Of a stretch of DNA of 64,000 bases, positions 11,219 to 24,800 are shown one piece after another; position 1 is the stretch's first letter, and every line of letters begins with the position of its first letter. The translations under genes and the position numbers were made by a program. The notes beneath the pieces were generated by a model, which worked only from the letters and a program-made list of their open reading frames with translations, did not search any database and was not told where the DNA came from. Source of the stretch: Ifrita kowaldi (lineage: Eukaryota; Chordata; Aves; Passeriformes; Cinclosomatidae); assembly GCA_013398055.1 (NCBI GenBank), contig VZRS01001510.1, forward strand, positions 287,656 to 351,655. Reading direction: 5' to 3'.

Positions 11219-14007
11219 GTACTGGAAACAATTTTTTTTACGAGAGCATATTTATCATTACTTCTTGCTTTGGTCTCTATTTGTGCTTTCTAGGCCTGAG
11301 AGTAATTGTCTTGGGCATAGCTGGCACAGTGGTTGTAATTATTGCTGGGTTTCTACAGCAATCCAGAGCAGTGCAGAAGGTAGGCTCCTCAAAGCCGAGC
11401 ATCAGACTGGTCTGTTTTATGAGCACAAAGCTATTTCTTTTCTCTTCTGTGAAAATGTAATTAATTTTCACTGTCTTATGTTAATAATATCTAGCAGTTA
11501 CATTGCATATCACAGAATATACAGTATGTTCTCTGTATAATTTATTACTGTATTGCAGAAGAGATTGAAGAGTAAGTACTTGGAAATACTGTTCTGCACC
11601 TTAGGACATGAAGAATACTAAATCCTTCCTCCAACTTTATTTGTGTAGCGGCAGACAAAATCACGTGCTCCCAGTTGAAAGTTAGCCATGACTAATGATC
11701 ATCCGATTCACCATGTGTGATGGTGAACAAACATGAAGCCTTACTCTGCTCTCACTTCTAGCATGTGAACCAGGAATCACTCCAGGGATACCTTATGGAA
11801 GTACATTTTGCAGTGTTGATGTCTTGCCCGTGCCCCTAGTTTTGCGGGTTGTAACTGGCAAAAGATGCTTTAATTATTTATACATGCTTAGTGTTCAGGC
11901 AAAGACCTCACTACCCATGGCCTTCTGTGCACTAAACTTGTCTAGTAGTTTAGCCTAAATAAATCTGTGGACTGAGGTTGCTGTATCTTTAATTTTATTA
12001 GGCCGTTTACAGAAGACTTCTGATAATTTGAACTGATTGACTGGTCTTGGAGACCACTGGAGAACCCATCCCTACCTGCCTTTCCAGTCAGAGTAACTAT
12101 TCCTCTGTCAGTACTTCATGCTGCATATTATGGCCCCTTGAGTAGCAAATGAAGTTTATTTCCTTTGAACCAATACGGCATAATTTTTTTTCTTTGGTTA
12201 GCGAAACACTTGTAGTTTCAGGGATTTGATGCTTATAATATTTAAAATTCTTACTCTACTGGCTTGGACTTGATGAATAGCAGACTGACTGGTACTGACT
12301 TCACTGCCAAGGTCTTGTGGCACACTTGAGCCTGAAGCTGTATGAGCAGAGTTCAAATAACATGCAGGTTTGTGTAGGGATTTGTGGTGCAGATGTTCAT
12401 AAGCCCTTTGAGTGCTCAGATGTTCATAATTTATTTCCAGGTCACTTTATTGCATGGTCCAGAGCTGAGTGAGGTGAATGGAGGAGGAAGAATGTTAAGC
12501 ATCCTTTTATTGCAGTAGGCTTTGAGACCTAGAGAATATACAGATTTCTGTAGCTCTCTAGTGCTTGTAACATGATGCACTGAGGAAAAATCCTGATGTA
12601 TATTAACTTAATTTATCCTTCCCTCATCAGATATTCCTGTTAGTGTTTCATTTAGAGTCAGCTGAAGAGTATTAATGATCTATCTTAATATCTGCTAATT
12701 AGATGTTCTGTCCTTGAATAACCTTCATTGTTTTCCAGATCTGGAAGAAGTTGGCTTCATTCTGTAGAACTGAAACCCATCTCTAGGGCCGCAGAAGATT
12801 TATTCCTGTTAATCTTCTGTCTATGTGTGTCTCAGAACATTGAATGGGGGCAGACCATTGACACAAATGGATCATTGCAAACATCCACTAGTTAGCAAAG
12901 AATAAATTTATAACAAGACTTTTCTCCATTCTTGATCCCTTTGATCTCTTTAAAATCTCTCCTTACAGTTGCCTAAGGTTTGCTGGCGAAGTCACTTCAG
13001 AGAAAAGTCGATAGATAACTGGGTTGCTTAATCTTCTATTTTGTTGTCTCAGATTGGCTTTTGCAAAGAAAAAAAGAAAATCTTGATGTAATTGGTAACC
13101 GAGAATTCTTAGTATACTTAGTAAGTTAATGATTTTGAGAAAACGTTATTCCTGAGGGAATAGTTTACATATATGTAGCTGTAGTTGTTTAGTAACTGTG
13201 GTTGTTTAGTTTTCTTTTGCCTATTTTGAGTAACAAGAGAATATAAGTTCTGGTTTTGGTTTTGTGTAAATTTGATGGTGTTTCAGTCATGTGGCAGATA
13301 TTATTCCTTCATGCTGAAGTACACAGTATTGCCAATACTGTATTTCATAAGCATGCCATGCATCCTGTGCTGGAAATTTTCACTGGTGATTTATTTTGGG
13401 AAGCCAGCGCAAATACTGTGATTGACTTCAGAAGGACTGTGGTGGCTTTTTGTGTAGAAAGACTTATTTTCACTGGGGTGTTATCTTGGAAGCTCTGATT
13501 TCTATAGCCCTTCTCCTTTTCCTTCCTCTTCCTCAGAAAAGCAACCACCAAACATCAACTTGCTCTTTTCTTTCACTTCTATATTGACTTAAAACCCATA
13601 CTTCTCTGCTGAAGACTTAATAATTCTCAGGGCTTTACAACCAAGCAAAACCTTTCCTTGTTTCACAGTTACCACCACCTGAAAGGCAGTTGTACTAAGG
13701 AAACCCGCACTTACAAAGTTGTTATAGGTGTTTTAATATACTTACATGTGCTTCTTTTTGGTGTCCAGCAAAAGGACTGAAAAAGCTTATCTGATACTAT
13801 CTGGTAAATTTTGTGAATTTGAAGGCAATCAATAAAAGCCAGTGCTAAACAGAAGTGCAGACAAACAAACAAAAAAAGACAAAGAAAACGTTTTTCTAGA
13901 GAAATTGTTGTTTTATAGACTTGATGCTATCAAACCGGTTGGGAAGTGTTTTCAGTCTTGTGGCTTACATGAGGGATTCTTTCTATCAGGGTTTACTGGC
14001 CCAATAA

Positions 14008-14028
14008 CTATAATAATAATAATAATAG
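14008..14028. repeat. (ATA)n microsatellite
   Basis: A short pure run of taa/ata triplets (ctataataataataataatag) in an intron. It is low complexity only. Confidence 0.8.
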
Positions 14029-17000
14029 ACTTTTTAAGTGTTTAAGAGAAAATAGTAGCCCTTCCCATAGCTATGGGTAATGCTAGTTAGTTTAGAAGAG
14101 ATCAGTGAAGCATCTGCAAGAGCAGTGTAGATACAGCAGCCCCTGGCAGTGTGGCTGGAAAGCTCAAGTCTGCACATGCTACCTACAGCCACGTACGTTT
14201 TTATTACTATGTGAAATAAATACATTGTGTGTGATGGTATCCTCCCAACATGTAACTTCTCCCCTAAAGTGCAGAGAATTAGAACAAAAGGTAGCAAGTT
14301 CGAAAATCTCCTGGTGCTGAGATGAATTTCGAAGCCTTTCTTTAAAAAATTTTTAGTTTTCCTAGACATTTAACCTGCTAGAGAAACCACAGTGTTTGCT
14401 TTGATTATGGAACCTTGTCGAACTGTTAGTGAAAGGGATTACTAGCATTTTTTCAGAGCTCTTTTAACAAAATATCAGACTTTAAGTCAGAAGTGGAGCT
14501 GCCTCTGCCTGCAGAACTGGTTTTAATGGGATGGAAAATCTATCTCGCAAGAGAGGGCACTGCAGCCCTGGGTGTAATTGTTTATGTACTTGGTACATAA
14601 GTCTATCCTGATGTCTCACTTTAGAACAATAGTATGATTAATAGTTGCTTGAAAGCATTATGGAGTTTTGTCTTCAAATTTTAATATGTTGGTATAATAA
14701 TGTTTTCCAAGCTCTTCAGAGGTTTCTGATGTGATTCATATTTTCTCTGCATATGATTCTTAACTTTTCAGAGGGTTAGGAACATGTGTATTAACTTACA
14801 GGCACTGAAATGGTGAAGCATTAATGAGAAGAACAGGCACATGCTTGGAGATACTTTTTTTGTAAATTTTCGTGTATCCTCCACCTAAAAATCTGTTGTC
14901 ATAAAAGAAATAAAGGCATCAGTAAGACGCTGGTCTGTTTATTCTGGGTAGTCATTAAATCCAACAATACCTTTCTTCTTTCTTCCTTTCCCTGTAGTGG
15001 TCTTCAGCCTTTTACAAAGAGCATAACTTAATTTCTTTGTTTTTAAAATTTACTTGACTCTTTCTCTTTTTTCTCACATTTGAAGGAAGATGACTGGAAT
15101 TGGTCTTGGAATTTATTCTTCAGGCTCCACAAAGCCCAAATTTCATGTCTTAGCTTTCTGTAAAGCATCTGATGAAATATTTTCTGACATTGACATCCAA
15201 GTTCTCAACAACTCTCAAAGAGAGTCTTTTTGGGGAACTTTGGTAGCACATGCCAGCATTGCTGCAAACAAATTCAACTGGAATCTCAATACATAGTAAC
15301 TTTTCATTCTTCCATATCTTCTTAAACTAAAAAAACCCCATTGTCCAAGCTTGCTAGAACAGCTCTTCAGTTTATGTGGTCTTTGAGCTGGCTGAAGTAG
15401 AGCTCTGCTTCCTGAGACGTCAGTTCAGTTTCTTTCTAGGTGTTACTCTTCAGTAAGGATGGTCCTTCCCTACACCATTAGCAAAATATTTCTCTTTAGT
15501 AGTAGTAGACTGAGAGTGAAGTGAGTAGGCATACAGAAGGTTAGGGAAGTTCATCTCCATTCTCTCTGAGCTGTTGTTACTGTTTTACAGATGAGTGAAT
15601 TTCCCTCTTTGTTTTGCGAAGATTTAACATAAAATAATGAAAAATGAATGTGGAGCTGTATAGCATTATCTCATACAATGGAGCTGGTGGGGGAGAGTGT
15701 GCAGAAAGGGCTGGTGGTCTGAGTTTTGGGGAGGGGCAGCTGGGTAATAAAATTCAGTGGCTTCCTTACTTACATCCCTAGCTATAGACATACATGTGGT
15801 ACCACCAATTTCGATCGGATTATCAACAAGAAGTAAATTGGGTACACGTGTGTGCACTTGTGTGCTATCAGTGGTGTTGGGAATAAGACTTCCCCTTTCT
15901 ATTTTGGTTAAAAATTATGAAATTCTGTTCTTCCAATGCAACCAAAAAGATGACATTTATTGTAAAAAAACTCCATTGTCTTATTATTTCAGGAAGATTT
16001 CTTAACCCTTTTTAAGTCACCATGCAGAATGAAGAATAAAGTGTCGCTAATTGAACATGAGTGTTGTTGTACTCTATTACAATGCCTTTTTTATTTCTGT
16101 AAAGTAAAAGTTGTGATAGTATCGCAGTAGTGTTTTTAAAATAATGGAATTTCTGGAAGAGTGATGTTTTTGCTTCTTTGAGTTCTCTTTAGGAAGTAAT
16201 GACAATAAAAATCTGTTCCTTGTCCCCAGAAACCAAGTGACTCATTTTTCCAGATGGATACAATATGAATTGTGTCTGAGAACCAGGGACTGGAATGCAA
16301 AGAGTTTGGTGTTGTTTGTAATGTGGTTGAAAAGCTGTACATATAAAACAGCAGCAGAAGTTTCTTCTCATTCCACAGAGTTCCCTACATCAGCTTCCAG
16401 AGACACTTTCCATCTGGAAATAAGATACTGTGTAGGGAAAAATTGAGAAATTTTTTTGCTATAGATAGTGCATTGTGTCAGCAAGGCCCTTGTGCTTCTG
16501 CATGGTATAAGAACTACTCCTAAATAAAATCAACTTTGAAGGCTTAAGCATTGAGGGAAGGCCCTCCTTCCTGTGCATCTTTTCTTTTGTGCTGCTTTGA
16601 ATAGGTGCCAAGTGAAAAGCTGGTGTTTTGTTATCAGGTGAGCTGTCCAGGAAGTTTTTTCCATCCTTCCTCTAGGTCCTTGAAGCATTGTTACATTGAG
16701 TTGATATGGTGTCATTTCTGACCCAGCTTTACACCATTCACACACTGGTTTGGGTTTTATTATACTGAGTTCTTTTTATTTTGTACAGAACACGTGTTTG
16801 CAAACGAGGCAGTTCTTCCTCAGCCTCCCAAAAGATACTGGTTGCACTGTAGTGTACAAAGGACGAGGAGCCAGGGGCCATCCCTGAGCCACGCTGCCTT
16901 TGCTGGGACTCTTGAGGCCTTCCCTTTCACAGCCTGCAAAACCTGTTCCAGCTGAGGTGCTGGTGCCGCTGTAAATGTTACCTGCAGACAGAACTGTAGA

Positions 17001-19677
17001 ACGTGTAGGAACTATGGATCCCCAAATCACATACTAGAAACCATTCATCTGTATATTTACCCCTTGCTTTTCCCAAGCTCCCACTTTAGTTTAGCTGTAA
17101 GAAACCTAGCAGGTTTATTGACCTGAGAGAGACCTCCTTTCAAACAACTTCCTTTAGCTCCTCTCTGTGTGTGACTTAAAATGTAATTAATTTGCAGTTG
17201 TTTTTTAGTGTCTGATTAGATTTTTCACTAAGCTGGAGAATCATTGACTATTTATGTTCTGAAAATTATCATTACTGCAAATACTGCCAGTACCATACTG
17301 ATGTTCCCTTGTGTGTTAACTCTTAACTCATTCCTGCACTAGGTCTTTGATGCAAAAGTTTATCCCCTCACATAATTACTCTCTTGTCCTTGCACCAGGC
17401 TTCCTTGCATGAGTTCTCCTGGTGGCCCAGGCTAAATAATTCTCAAGACTTCCCACATTTTATTCCTTTTTATCTCTCTACCACAGCTTCCTTTTCCACT
17501 CCTAGAGGATCCTACTAGGTTCAATACATTTATTTGGGTGGCCCCTCCCTTGCCTTTCTCCCAAGCTCTTTCATGCTGCCACTAAACCGAGAAATCCTTG
17601 TTTAACGTTTGCCTGGACTGACGATGACATCCTCCCTTTCCTCTGGAAAAACCCTTTAATGATTTCACATTTCATGTGTGCTCACTTGTCTTGGTATGCC
17701 TCACTTCGGGCCATATTGCTTATCTCTTTTCGGACTCACTTCATGCTGCTGCTAGCCTTTGTCACCCATTCCTGCTCCCACAGCTGTCTGCTGCATCCAC
17801 TTTTTCCTGTTTGCTTTCGAGCAGATTTCAAAAGGGCCGTTTTGTCTGTGCATGATGAAGTTAAGTCCTTGAGCCTTCTTTCGGGTAGTCCTCCCACGTG
17901 GGGCAGAGATTTGCCTCACACAAAAGCAGAATAAGGATTGCAGCAGCGAGTCTGCAGGCTGTAAATTAACTTCGTGGACCAGGTCATACTGTGCTTTGAA
18001 GTTGTTGCTTTTTTATTTGTGTGCTTCTCCCGTTTAGTCTTCAAGAATATAAATCTCTAGGAAGAATTATCATAGTTTAAAAGGCTTAGACAAATAGCAG
18101 CTGGTATTGGTTCATGGTCTCCAATTGGTTCCAGACATCCCTGGTTTTGATAAGACTACAAGACAATCCCAGAAATTCCTTGCCTACAGCTTTTGCTAAT
18201 GCCATTAAATGTAACATTGTGATTACTGATGCTTTTGGAGCTGATTAGCTAGTATCCTGTGTGACTGATAAACACTGTAATTTAATTATTTCTTCAGAAT
18301 GCCCCCATGTTGTATCCCACTCCCCCTTCTTAGATTATCTTTATTTTAAAATACAACTTCATGCAAATATTTAATGGGGATTTTGAAGAAGGCCTGAGAT
18401 ACACAAGGATGCCTGTGCTCAGCCTGTGTTCAAGGAGGACAGGATGCTCCAGTCCAGCAGTGCCCAGAACAAGACTTGCTCTGTTCCTGAGCTATTAAAA
18501 GTTGTCTTGGCTCTATACCCACAGAGGTGTCATCTCAAAGGGAAAGACATTACCTGAGCTTGTAGCTTTTGGCTTTGTGAAAAGCTGACAACCATGTTTT
18601 CATTCTAGCTGGATGTTGACACAGAGAAAGAGCTCATCTCGCAATCTCCTATTGGAGTTGTCCCATGCGTAAAGTACTGGCAAGCAGAAAAATGCTCTGT
18701 GGGAAGTGCCTGAGAGCACAAAGAAAGCAAAAAAAAGAGGGAAATGATCAAATACACCCAAGAAAAAAAAAGATTATTCTTTCTGGAGTGCGGAGGATGC
18801 AGGTTTCAATTGTCTCTGATGAGAGATTAGACAAAGCATCTTCGTTATGTGTATGTCTCCATCCATTTTCACTAAACTTCTGAGAATTGATCTCATGATA
18901 AGCTTTTGTAAATTCTCTCTTTTGCTTTTAATAGTCAGTCTTTAAAAGATTTTTTAAGTGTACTGTAAATTACAATTTTGCATTTATACCTGTACCAAGT
19001 GGCATATTATCTTCCGTTTCTTCACCCTACTCACCAAATAAGATTTACCTCTTGCTTCCAAAAGTGACTGATGCCACAATTTGTGAGCACATGTGTAAGA
19101 AAGCTGGACTGGCCAAGGCCTCCATCAGTTGTAGCACAAACCTTAGCACTGTTTTGTTAACAGGGCCTATTTTGCCCTTTCATTGCTTGCTTCTTCATTC
19201 TTGAAAGTAAAGTGGCAAAATACTTGTTTAATTCTTGAAATATTTGGCAGCATTATAAGGAAACTGAACTGATTTTACTTCTAAATGAGCCTAAAGTGCA
19301 TAGTCCACCTGAGGTTTTTATATTTGTCAGCTTGTTTCCTGAGTCACAAAGGTGCTTGTCCCAGCCTTGGCCAATCTCAGTGTGGGGTGATAACGTCCCT
19401 GGGCACGTGGGGGCAGGCAGGTGTGCCAGAAAAAGGTATGAAGCCAACGCTCATTAGAGAAAGCGTGATGAACTTTCTCCACAGCCCTAAACCACCTGTT
19501 GAACAGGCAGCGTGCAGTGATTGGAGCTGACATTGGAAGATCAGTATTGTCACGGGATTTCAACAGTCTTCAGCACACAATTTTGGTGTACCTTGACCTA
19601 ATGGACTTGCCTTTTCTGCCTTCTCCTGTATCAGTGTGCTTGCTGCCTTTTTTATTTGGCTTTGGTGCAGTGCATAA

Positions 19678-19746
19678 GAATATGTGTTTAAATAAGTGTG
19701 TATGTTTTAAATGAGTGTGAATATGTTTGTTTAAATGAGCGTGTAT
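19678..19746. repeat. Degenerate tandem repeat (TTTAAATrAGTGTG type)
   Basis: Three imperfect copies of a unit containing tttaaatgagtgtg are visible. Copies one and two are close together, and the third carries gcgtgt instead of gtgtgt. The unit length drifts between about 20 and 26 bases. Confidence 0.65.
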
Positions 19747-19832
19747 CTACAGGAATACTTAAAATCTGTCATCTAAACCTTGATTCAGAGCTTTGTCTAG
19801 TAAATATTTGAGTCTTCACTTTCCTAATTTTA

Positions 19833-19903
19833 CATTGAAATGGACATTTCAATGAAATTTACATTTACTTAATAATGTAATTTTAATGAAATTTACATTT
19901 ACT
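19833..19903. repeat. Hairpin and 19-bp direct repeat
   Basis: Perfect 9-bp arms cattgaaat and atttcaatg flank a 4-base loop at 19833-19854. The 19-mer aatgaaatttacatttact then occurs at 19851-19869 and again at 19885-19903 without mismatch. This looks like a small local duplication. Confidence 0.8.
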
Positions 19904-20258
19904 GGATTAAGTTGTTACGTCTTCATGTACCTGTGCTAGATATGTTTTAAGAATTGAAATTAAGCATGTTTACATTCCTGCTTTTGGTCCAGTGGTTTGT
20001 ATTGAGTCTATATAGCTGTTTTTTGCAGTTTGCTTGAGTGTAATCATGTCTTACCCTATTAGTCAGAGCAAGAACCATGAGTATTGTCTCCTGTTTACAG
20101 TTAGAGGAGCCATAGAATGGTAGTAGAGAATGAACAGAACCTACCACTGGAATTACTTTGCTTTGCACAGTTTGTTAGAGTAGCTGTGCTGCTTTGCTTT
20201 CAGCCAGCCAGCTACACAATCTCAGCTAAAAAAAAACAAGACTAATTTTCAGAAAGGA

Positions 20259-20287
20259 GGGGATGATGGGAGGGAAGAAAGGGGGGG
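20259..20287 (+). other. Purine tract with G-quadruplex spacing
   Basis: Four G runs (gggg, ggg, ggg, ggggggg) are separated by 5, 1 and 6 bases within a long purine-only stretch. They lie about 325 bases upstream of the acceptor at 20612. The pattern meets the usual G3+N1-7 rule on the sense strand, so it could fold in the pre-mRNA. Confidence 0.6.
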
Positions 20288-20611
20288 AAAAAAAAAGAAA
20301 GGGCCTTCATGAACCACAGGGTTGTATTTTTATGTAACTGTTTTTGTGGCTGTCAAACTACCCGAAGTTCATGGTATGTTCATCTTGTCAGTATGTGTTT
20401 AAGACCACCAGCTTTGTTTTATTTCAAGTCATCTTTTGGGTTGATGTAACACAATATGACTGAATGTGTTTTGGCAGGGAATAACTAATCTAATCCATAT
20501 ACTACCAGATGAAAGCAATTTACTATGGGTTTGGGGAAGAGCTCGAATTTTCAGTGCAGCCCACAAAGATATTTTTCCCCCATTTAATTGTCCCTTTTTA
20601 TATCTAAACAG

Positions 20612-20797
20612 ATCCAGCAATGGGAACAGAACCTGGAAAAATTTAACATGGACCTCTTCCGAATGCGATGTTACCTATCCAGTTTGCAAGGTGGGGAGCT
20701 CCCAAACCCGAAGAGCCTTTTGGCTGCTGCCAGTCGTCCTTCCAAATTGGCACTGGGGAGGCTCGGCATTTTCTCTGTCTCATCCTTCCATGCACTG
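20612..20797 (+). CDS. TIAM2: TIAM2 exon: coiled coil and extension (CC-Ex)
   Basis: A 186-nt exon, phase 0 at both ends, encoding residues 279-340. It begins IQQWEQNLEKFNMDLFRMRC, completing the coiled coil, and continues through the conserved LQGGELPNPKSLLAAASRPS. It finishes GRLGIFSVSSFHAL, the extension that packs against the PH fold. The start is set by acceptor tttatatctaaacag and the end by CTG|gtaagt, a strong donor. The block is almost unchanged relative to the mammalian TIAM2 sequence I recall, as expected for a structural interface. Confidence 0.97.
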
Positions 20798-21747
20798 GTA
20801 AGTCCAAATGCACTTTCATGGGTGTGTTACACAAAAACACCATGTGCTTAGATGTGAAATTGTGCTGGGAAAATACATGGCTGCACCCACATGCATTGCT
20901 CAGACAGCCCTGTTCCCTTCTCACCCTTTCTGCCTGTTACTTGACTGCAAATAAATTTTCTTCTACAGGATATGGGCATGGCTTTGTTTTTTTGGCTCCA
21001 AAGGACTCCAGACTTGGATTCCCTCCTAAAAAGGAAGTATTCTTAGAATAGGCTAAAAGTAAAGACAATTCAAAATTATATGTCACTTTTTTTAAGAACT
21101 GTGGGCTGTGTTTCTAAAGAAGAATGAGATCCTCAGCTGCTGTAACCTGTTGTCACCCCATCGGCTTCAAGGAAAGTACAGCAGTAGCAGGTTTGCCTCT
21201 GCTCTTTAACCTTGGCAGGGCTGCAAGGCTGATCTTGGCAGAGAGGCGTGGACCACATTTGCTGCATGTGAAGTCTGAGCAGTAGTACTGAAAGTCCCAT
21301 CAGGGAATGTGTTCCTCTCTGCCACTGTTTTTATCTGTGTGGTTCGTGCCGTTCCTTGTTAATAACTCAATGCCACAGCACATTTATCTCCTGTTTGGCA
21401 ATTTTGAGTCTGTCTTTCTCTAGCAATTTCATATCTGAATGATAGGTTATCATTCTTCTTCAGAGCCTTTTCATTAGCTTCTTTTGTGTTACAGAGCAGT
21501 ATTTTCTCAGATGCTCCCTTCCTGTGGCTTCTAATTTTGCCCCATGACAAAAAAATTATTCTGCCACGCCACTGGAATACTGAAACAAGCATTGCTGCTG
21601 AAAGTTTAAAACACTGTCCTTGCACTTTTGCATGTTACATTGGGATGAACAGAAGTAACCCTCATTTGATGCCGCAGGTTGAAATAACTGTCAATATTTT
21701 GCTGTTATGAATGTGATACAGGAAGGTCTGTCTCTGTGTTTAAATAG
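20798..21747 (+). other. TIAM2: TIAM2 intron, nothing else seen
   Basis: A 950-base phase-0 intron with donor gtaagt and acceptor ctctgtgtttaaatag. No repeat or exon-like segment was recognised. Confidence 0.85.
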
Positions 21748-21894
21748 ATCTGCTCCAGGGATGAAGCTGCTCTCAGGAAACGTACGCTGTCACTGTCGCA
21801 AAGGGTTCGAAATAAGAAGGGTTTATTTTCTTCTCTAAAAGGACTGGACACATTGGCAAGAAAAGGAAAAGAAAAGCGACCTTCCATAACTCAG
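21748..21894 (+). CDS. TIAM2: TIAM2 exon: basic serine-rich linker after CC-Ex
   Basis: A 147-nt exon, phase 0 at both ends, encoding residues 341-389. It starts ICSRDEAALRKRTLSLSQRV and ends LKGLDTLARKGKEKRPSITQ. The segment is strongly basic, with repeated KR/RK pairs around serine and threonine (RKRTLSLS, KRPSIT), which are plausible basophilic-kinase sites. It links CC-Ex to the Ras-binding domain. The acceptor tgtttaaatag is purine-interrupted and not strong; the donor is CAG|gtagat. Homology over the whole exon fixes both ends. Confidence 0.95.
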
Positions 21895-24800
21895 GTAGAT
21901 TTTATTTGCTGGGGATAGCACAGAATGGCTTGTTTCTCCTGGGGTTCATCCTGCAAGGTGTTGTTGGTGCACAGGGTAGAAGACATCTGTCCGTCAAACC
22001 TGCATCCAAAGTTTCAGTAGGTATGGCAAACTTGCAATGGGATCATCACTTGTGAAGAGTATATATCTAATTTGGAGGTTTTTTGTGATAAATAAGATTG
22101 ATAGATGACAGGTTTTGACCCAGTAATGTAATTATCGTCCAGCATAAGACCATCAGGTTGGAATTTATAACAAAACTTCTCTTCTGGCTCATTGCAAACT
22201 GTTTGGAAGTAGGGTGTCTTTCAAGATAGTCTCTATGCACAGTCCTGAATAGAGTGTGTGCTTGTTTGTGACTGGGACTCCAAAGCACTGTTGCAATTCA
22301 GTATAGAGTGACATAGGTCACTCAAGGAAAAAAGAGACTGCTGCAAAGACAGCCATCTTTGGCATGGCCTCCTAAAGCAACACCTGCTGCCTGGAAGTGC
22401 ATTTTAGCACCGGGAGAAGACTGCTGACATGCAGGGATTCAGCTCTGAGTATAGGCAGCTGACAAATAATGCCAGACCAGTTTACTGAAGGCTTGGCTCA
22501 GGTTTGATGTGCAGGGTCAGGCTAGCTTTTGGGAGAGGGGCTGTGCTGATGTGTGCCCCCACTGAAGGGCTGCATTGCTGGTGAAACCACAGCATCCTTT
22601 TCTCTTTCTGGAACTAATGGCCCGTGCTGACATTTGGTGCAAGCTCCACACTTCAGGAGTCTGTGTTTTCTCAATAAAAGCTCAGTTGTATGTGAAACAA
22701 AAGTTTGCTGCCTTTTCCCTGAAAAAACAAAAGGTAAATAAGAGCAGAGACACTTCTGGGCAGTGAGGCAGAAGTTACAGAGATGCGTTCTCACTCAGCA
22801 CACTGCTGTTTTCACTAGCCTCTGCCATGTCTGCTGTTACTTCTGCAAAGCAGCATTTTGTGCATTGTTCATTAGATAACTTTTTTCCTGTTGTTCCCTG
22901 GCCCTTGATTTTGTTAGTCAAAAAATTTATGATCAGCACTTGAAAATCGGCTGTTCTTGCATGCCTGGTAGTCTGCTGTGGAATATTTAAACAAGCCTAT
23001 CTGTACACATCCTGCAACAGACACAGAGCTGATGCAACAGATTCAGTGTTGCAAGATAACACATCAGGATTTTCTGGTCCAGTGGTTCGTATTTTTAATA
23101 GGTAAATATCTATGTATTAAACTGGCATTAAACTTCTACCTGTTACACATTTTAGCATATTGATTGAGATGTGTTAACATGGTGAAATTGATTAATAAAA
23201 CTCAAGTGTCTCTTACAAAAGAAGGAACTAAAGGAGAAATTTTCCCTAGGTCATCCTATTCACATAATTTCCCCTGTGCTCCCCAGCAGCTGAGTCTGGT
23301 CTGTGAGTCCTGAACCTCTATTTCTTTATTAATATGAGCCCTGAGGGAAGGAATGTTATGCCCTTGAGCTCCGTTCCCAGCAGAGCTGATACCTCGCACT
23401 GTTTTTAACTGGGTAATACTTCTTCTCATATGCTTTATAGCCCATGAAGGGGACTCTATGGAGCTCAGGGACAGGGAATCTTATATCTGTGGCAAGGAGA
23501 GGAGGCTCCTGCTGCCTTCCCAGTGCTTTTCTGAGCAAAGAGAAGGGAGCCCTATCGTAGGCAGAGGTTCCCCCAATGCGTCTTCACCCTTCTTATTCCA
23601 AACCTTGCAACAAGCTGGCCCAAAAATGGTTTCATTTTCATAGATGAGCTGGGGTTCATGATTTTTTTTTTTTTTTTAATTAAACATTCTACAGTACAAT
23701 TAGGGAAATGTAAATGCTGAATGTTACCCATAAAAATAAGGAATTTTTATGGGCATGGCTTGAAAACTGACCCATGAACCTAGAAGTTGGCTGAAAAGAG
23801 AGCCACATCCTTGTTCAGGCTTGTGTATATGCACATAATTCTATATCAAGATCAGAATAGGCCTGAGGATGTCTTTCCTGTCTCTTTCAGCCAACTGGGT
23901 TAAGTAGAGAAGTGGAAGTTGCTTCTCTGCTCATTGTGTTGAGATGTTTCTGTCAAACAATAGATTAAAAAAAGTCTTGCTTTCTTGGATTTAAGTTAAT
24001 TTGACTGTAGCTGATGTGTTTTAATTTGCAGTACCCTTGCTTCAAAATCAGATGGTATATTCTTGAACATCATTGTGTCAGAGAAGTTTTTAATTTTATC
24101 TTGTTTATTTTTATGTCATTAATAAAAAATATTCAGAGTTTCTGTACTGGGAAGCTTTTGTAAACATTAATGAAGTGGCTCAGTCTTCTACAGATCAGTT
24201 AATAAAACTGCACTGTAGCAGATGGGGGATGTCTGGGCTCACATTATCCTCAGTTTCTTAAATGCTTATCTGCTTTCTTATGTCCAAATGGTGAACTGTT
24301 TTGAGAAATCATAAGCAATAAAATACTGTGACTACATCTGTGGGTGAGACAAGGAAGTTCAGAAGTGGTGCCCTTTATTTGCATTGGCAGAACCTGGATT
24401 TTGTAAGAAATCTAGAGAGAGTTTGTTGTTGTCTTGGACTATCTGAAAGGCTTTTGCTAATACCAACTCCCCCAGAAGCTCAGATATGTCTGATATTGTC
24501 CTGATTTGTTGGCTGCAGAAGGAGTTAAAAAAACGCTATTTAAATTTGCAGTTTAGAAGGGTAATGTTATTACTTGCAAATCTCAATGTCGTGTATAAAG
24601 TGTATAGATCTATCCATGTGTTTACACCAGCCTTATCACCAAAATATCTGTATCCATAGTCATTTATTGGATTTTAAAAAATTTAATTATTAAGCCTAGC
24701 ACCTTTGTGAGATATCAGTAGTTAATTTCCAAGGCATGTGGGCAATGTACATCTCAGGTCCTGCTTTCATCACTTCCAAAGCAGACACAGTAGTCAGCTA

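Larger units (their letters stand above)
11219..20611 (+). other. TIAM2: TIAM2 intron, 9.4 kb, mostly unrecognised sequence
   Basis: A phase-0 intron with donor gtactg and acceptor tatatctaaacag. No convincing transposable element or gene was recognised in it. It contains a short ATA repeat near 14010, a degenerate tandem repeat at 19678-19746, a hairpin plus 19-bp direct repeat at 19833-19903, and a purine tract with G-quadruplex spacing at 20259-20287. Open frames such as the one at 15090-15296 have no recognisable homology. Confidence 0.75.

Noticed and set aside
15090..15296. Open frame of 68 codons after a pyrimidine-rich stretch in the 9.4 kb intron
   Set aside because: No family resemblance recognised and no paired donor. 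It ends in a stop and would interrupt TIAM2.
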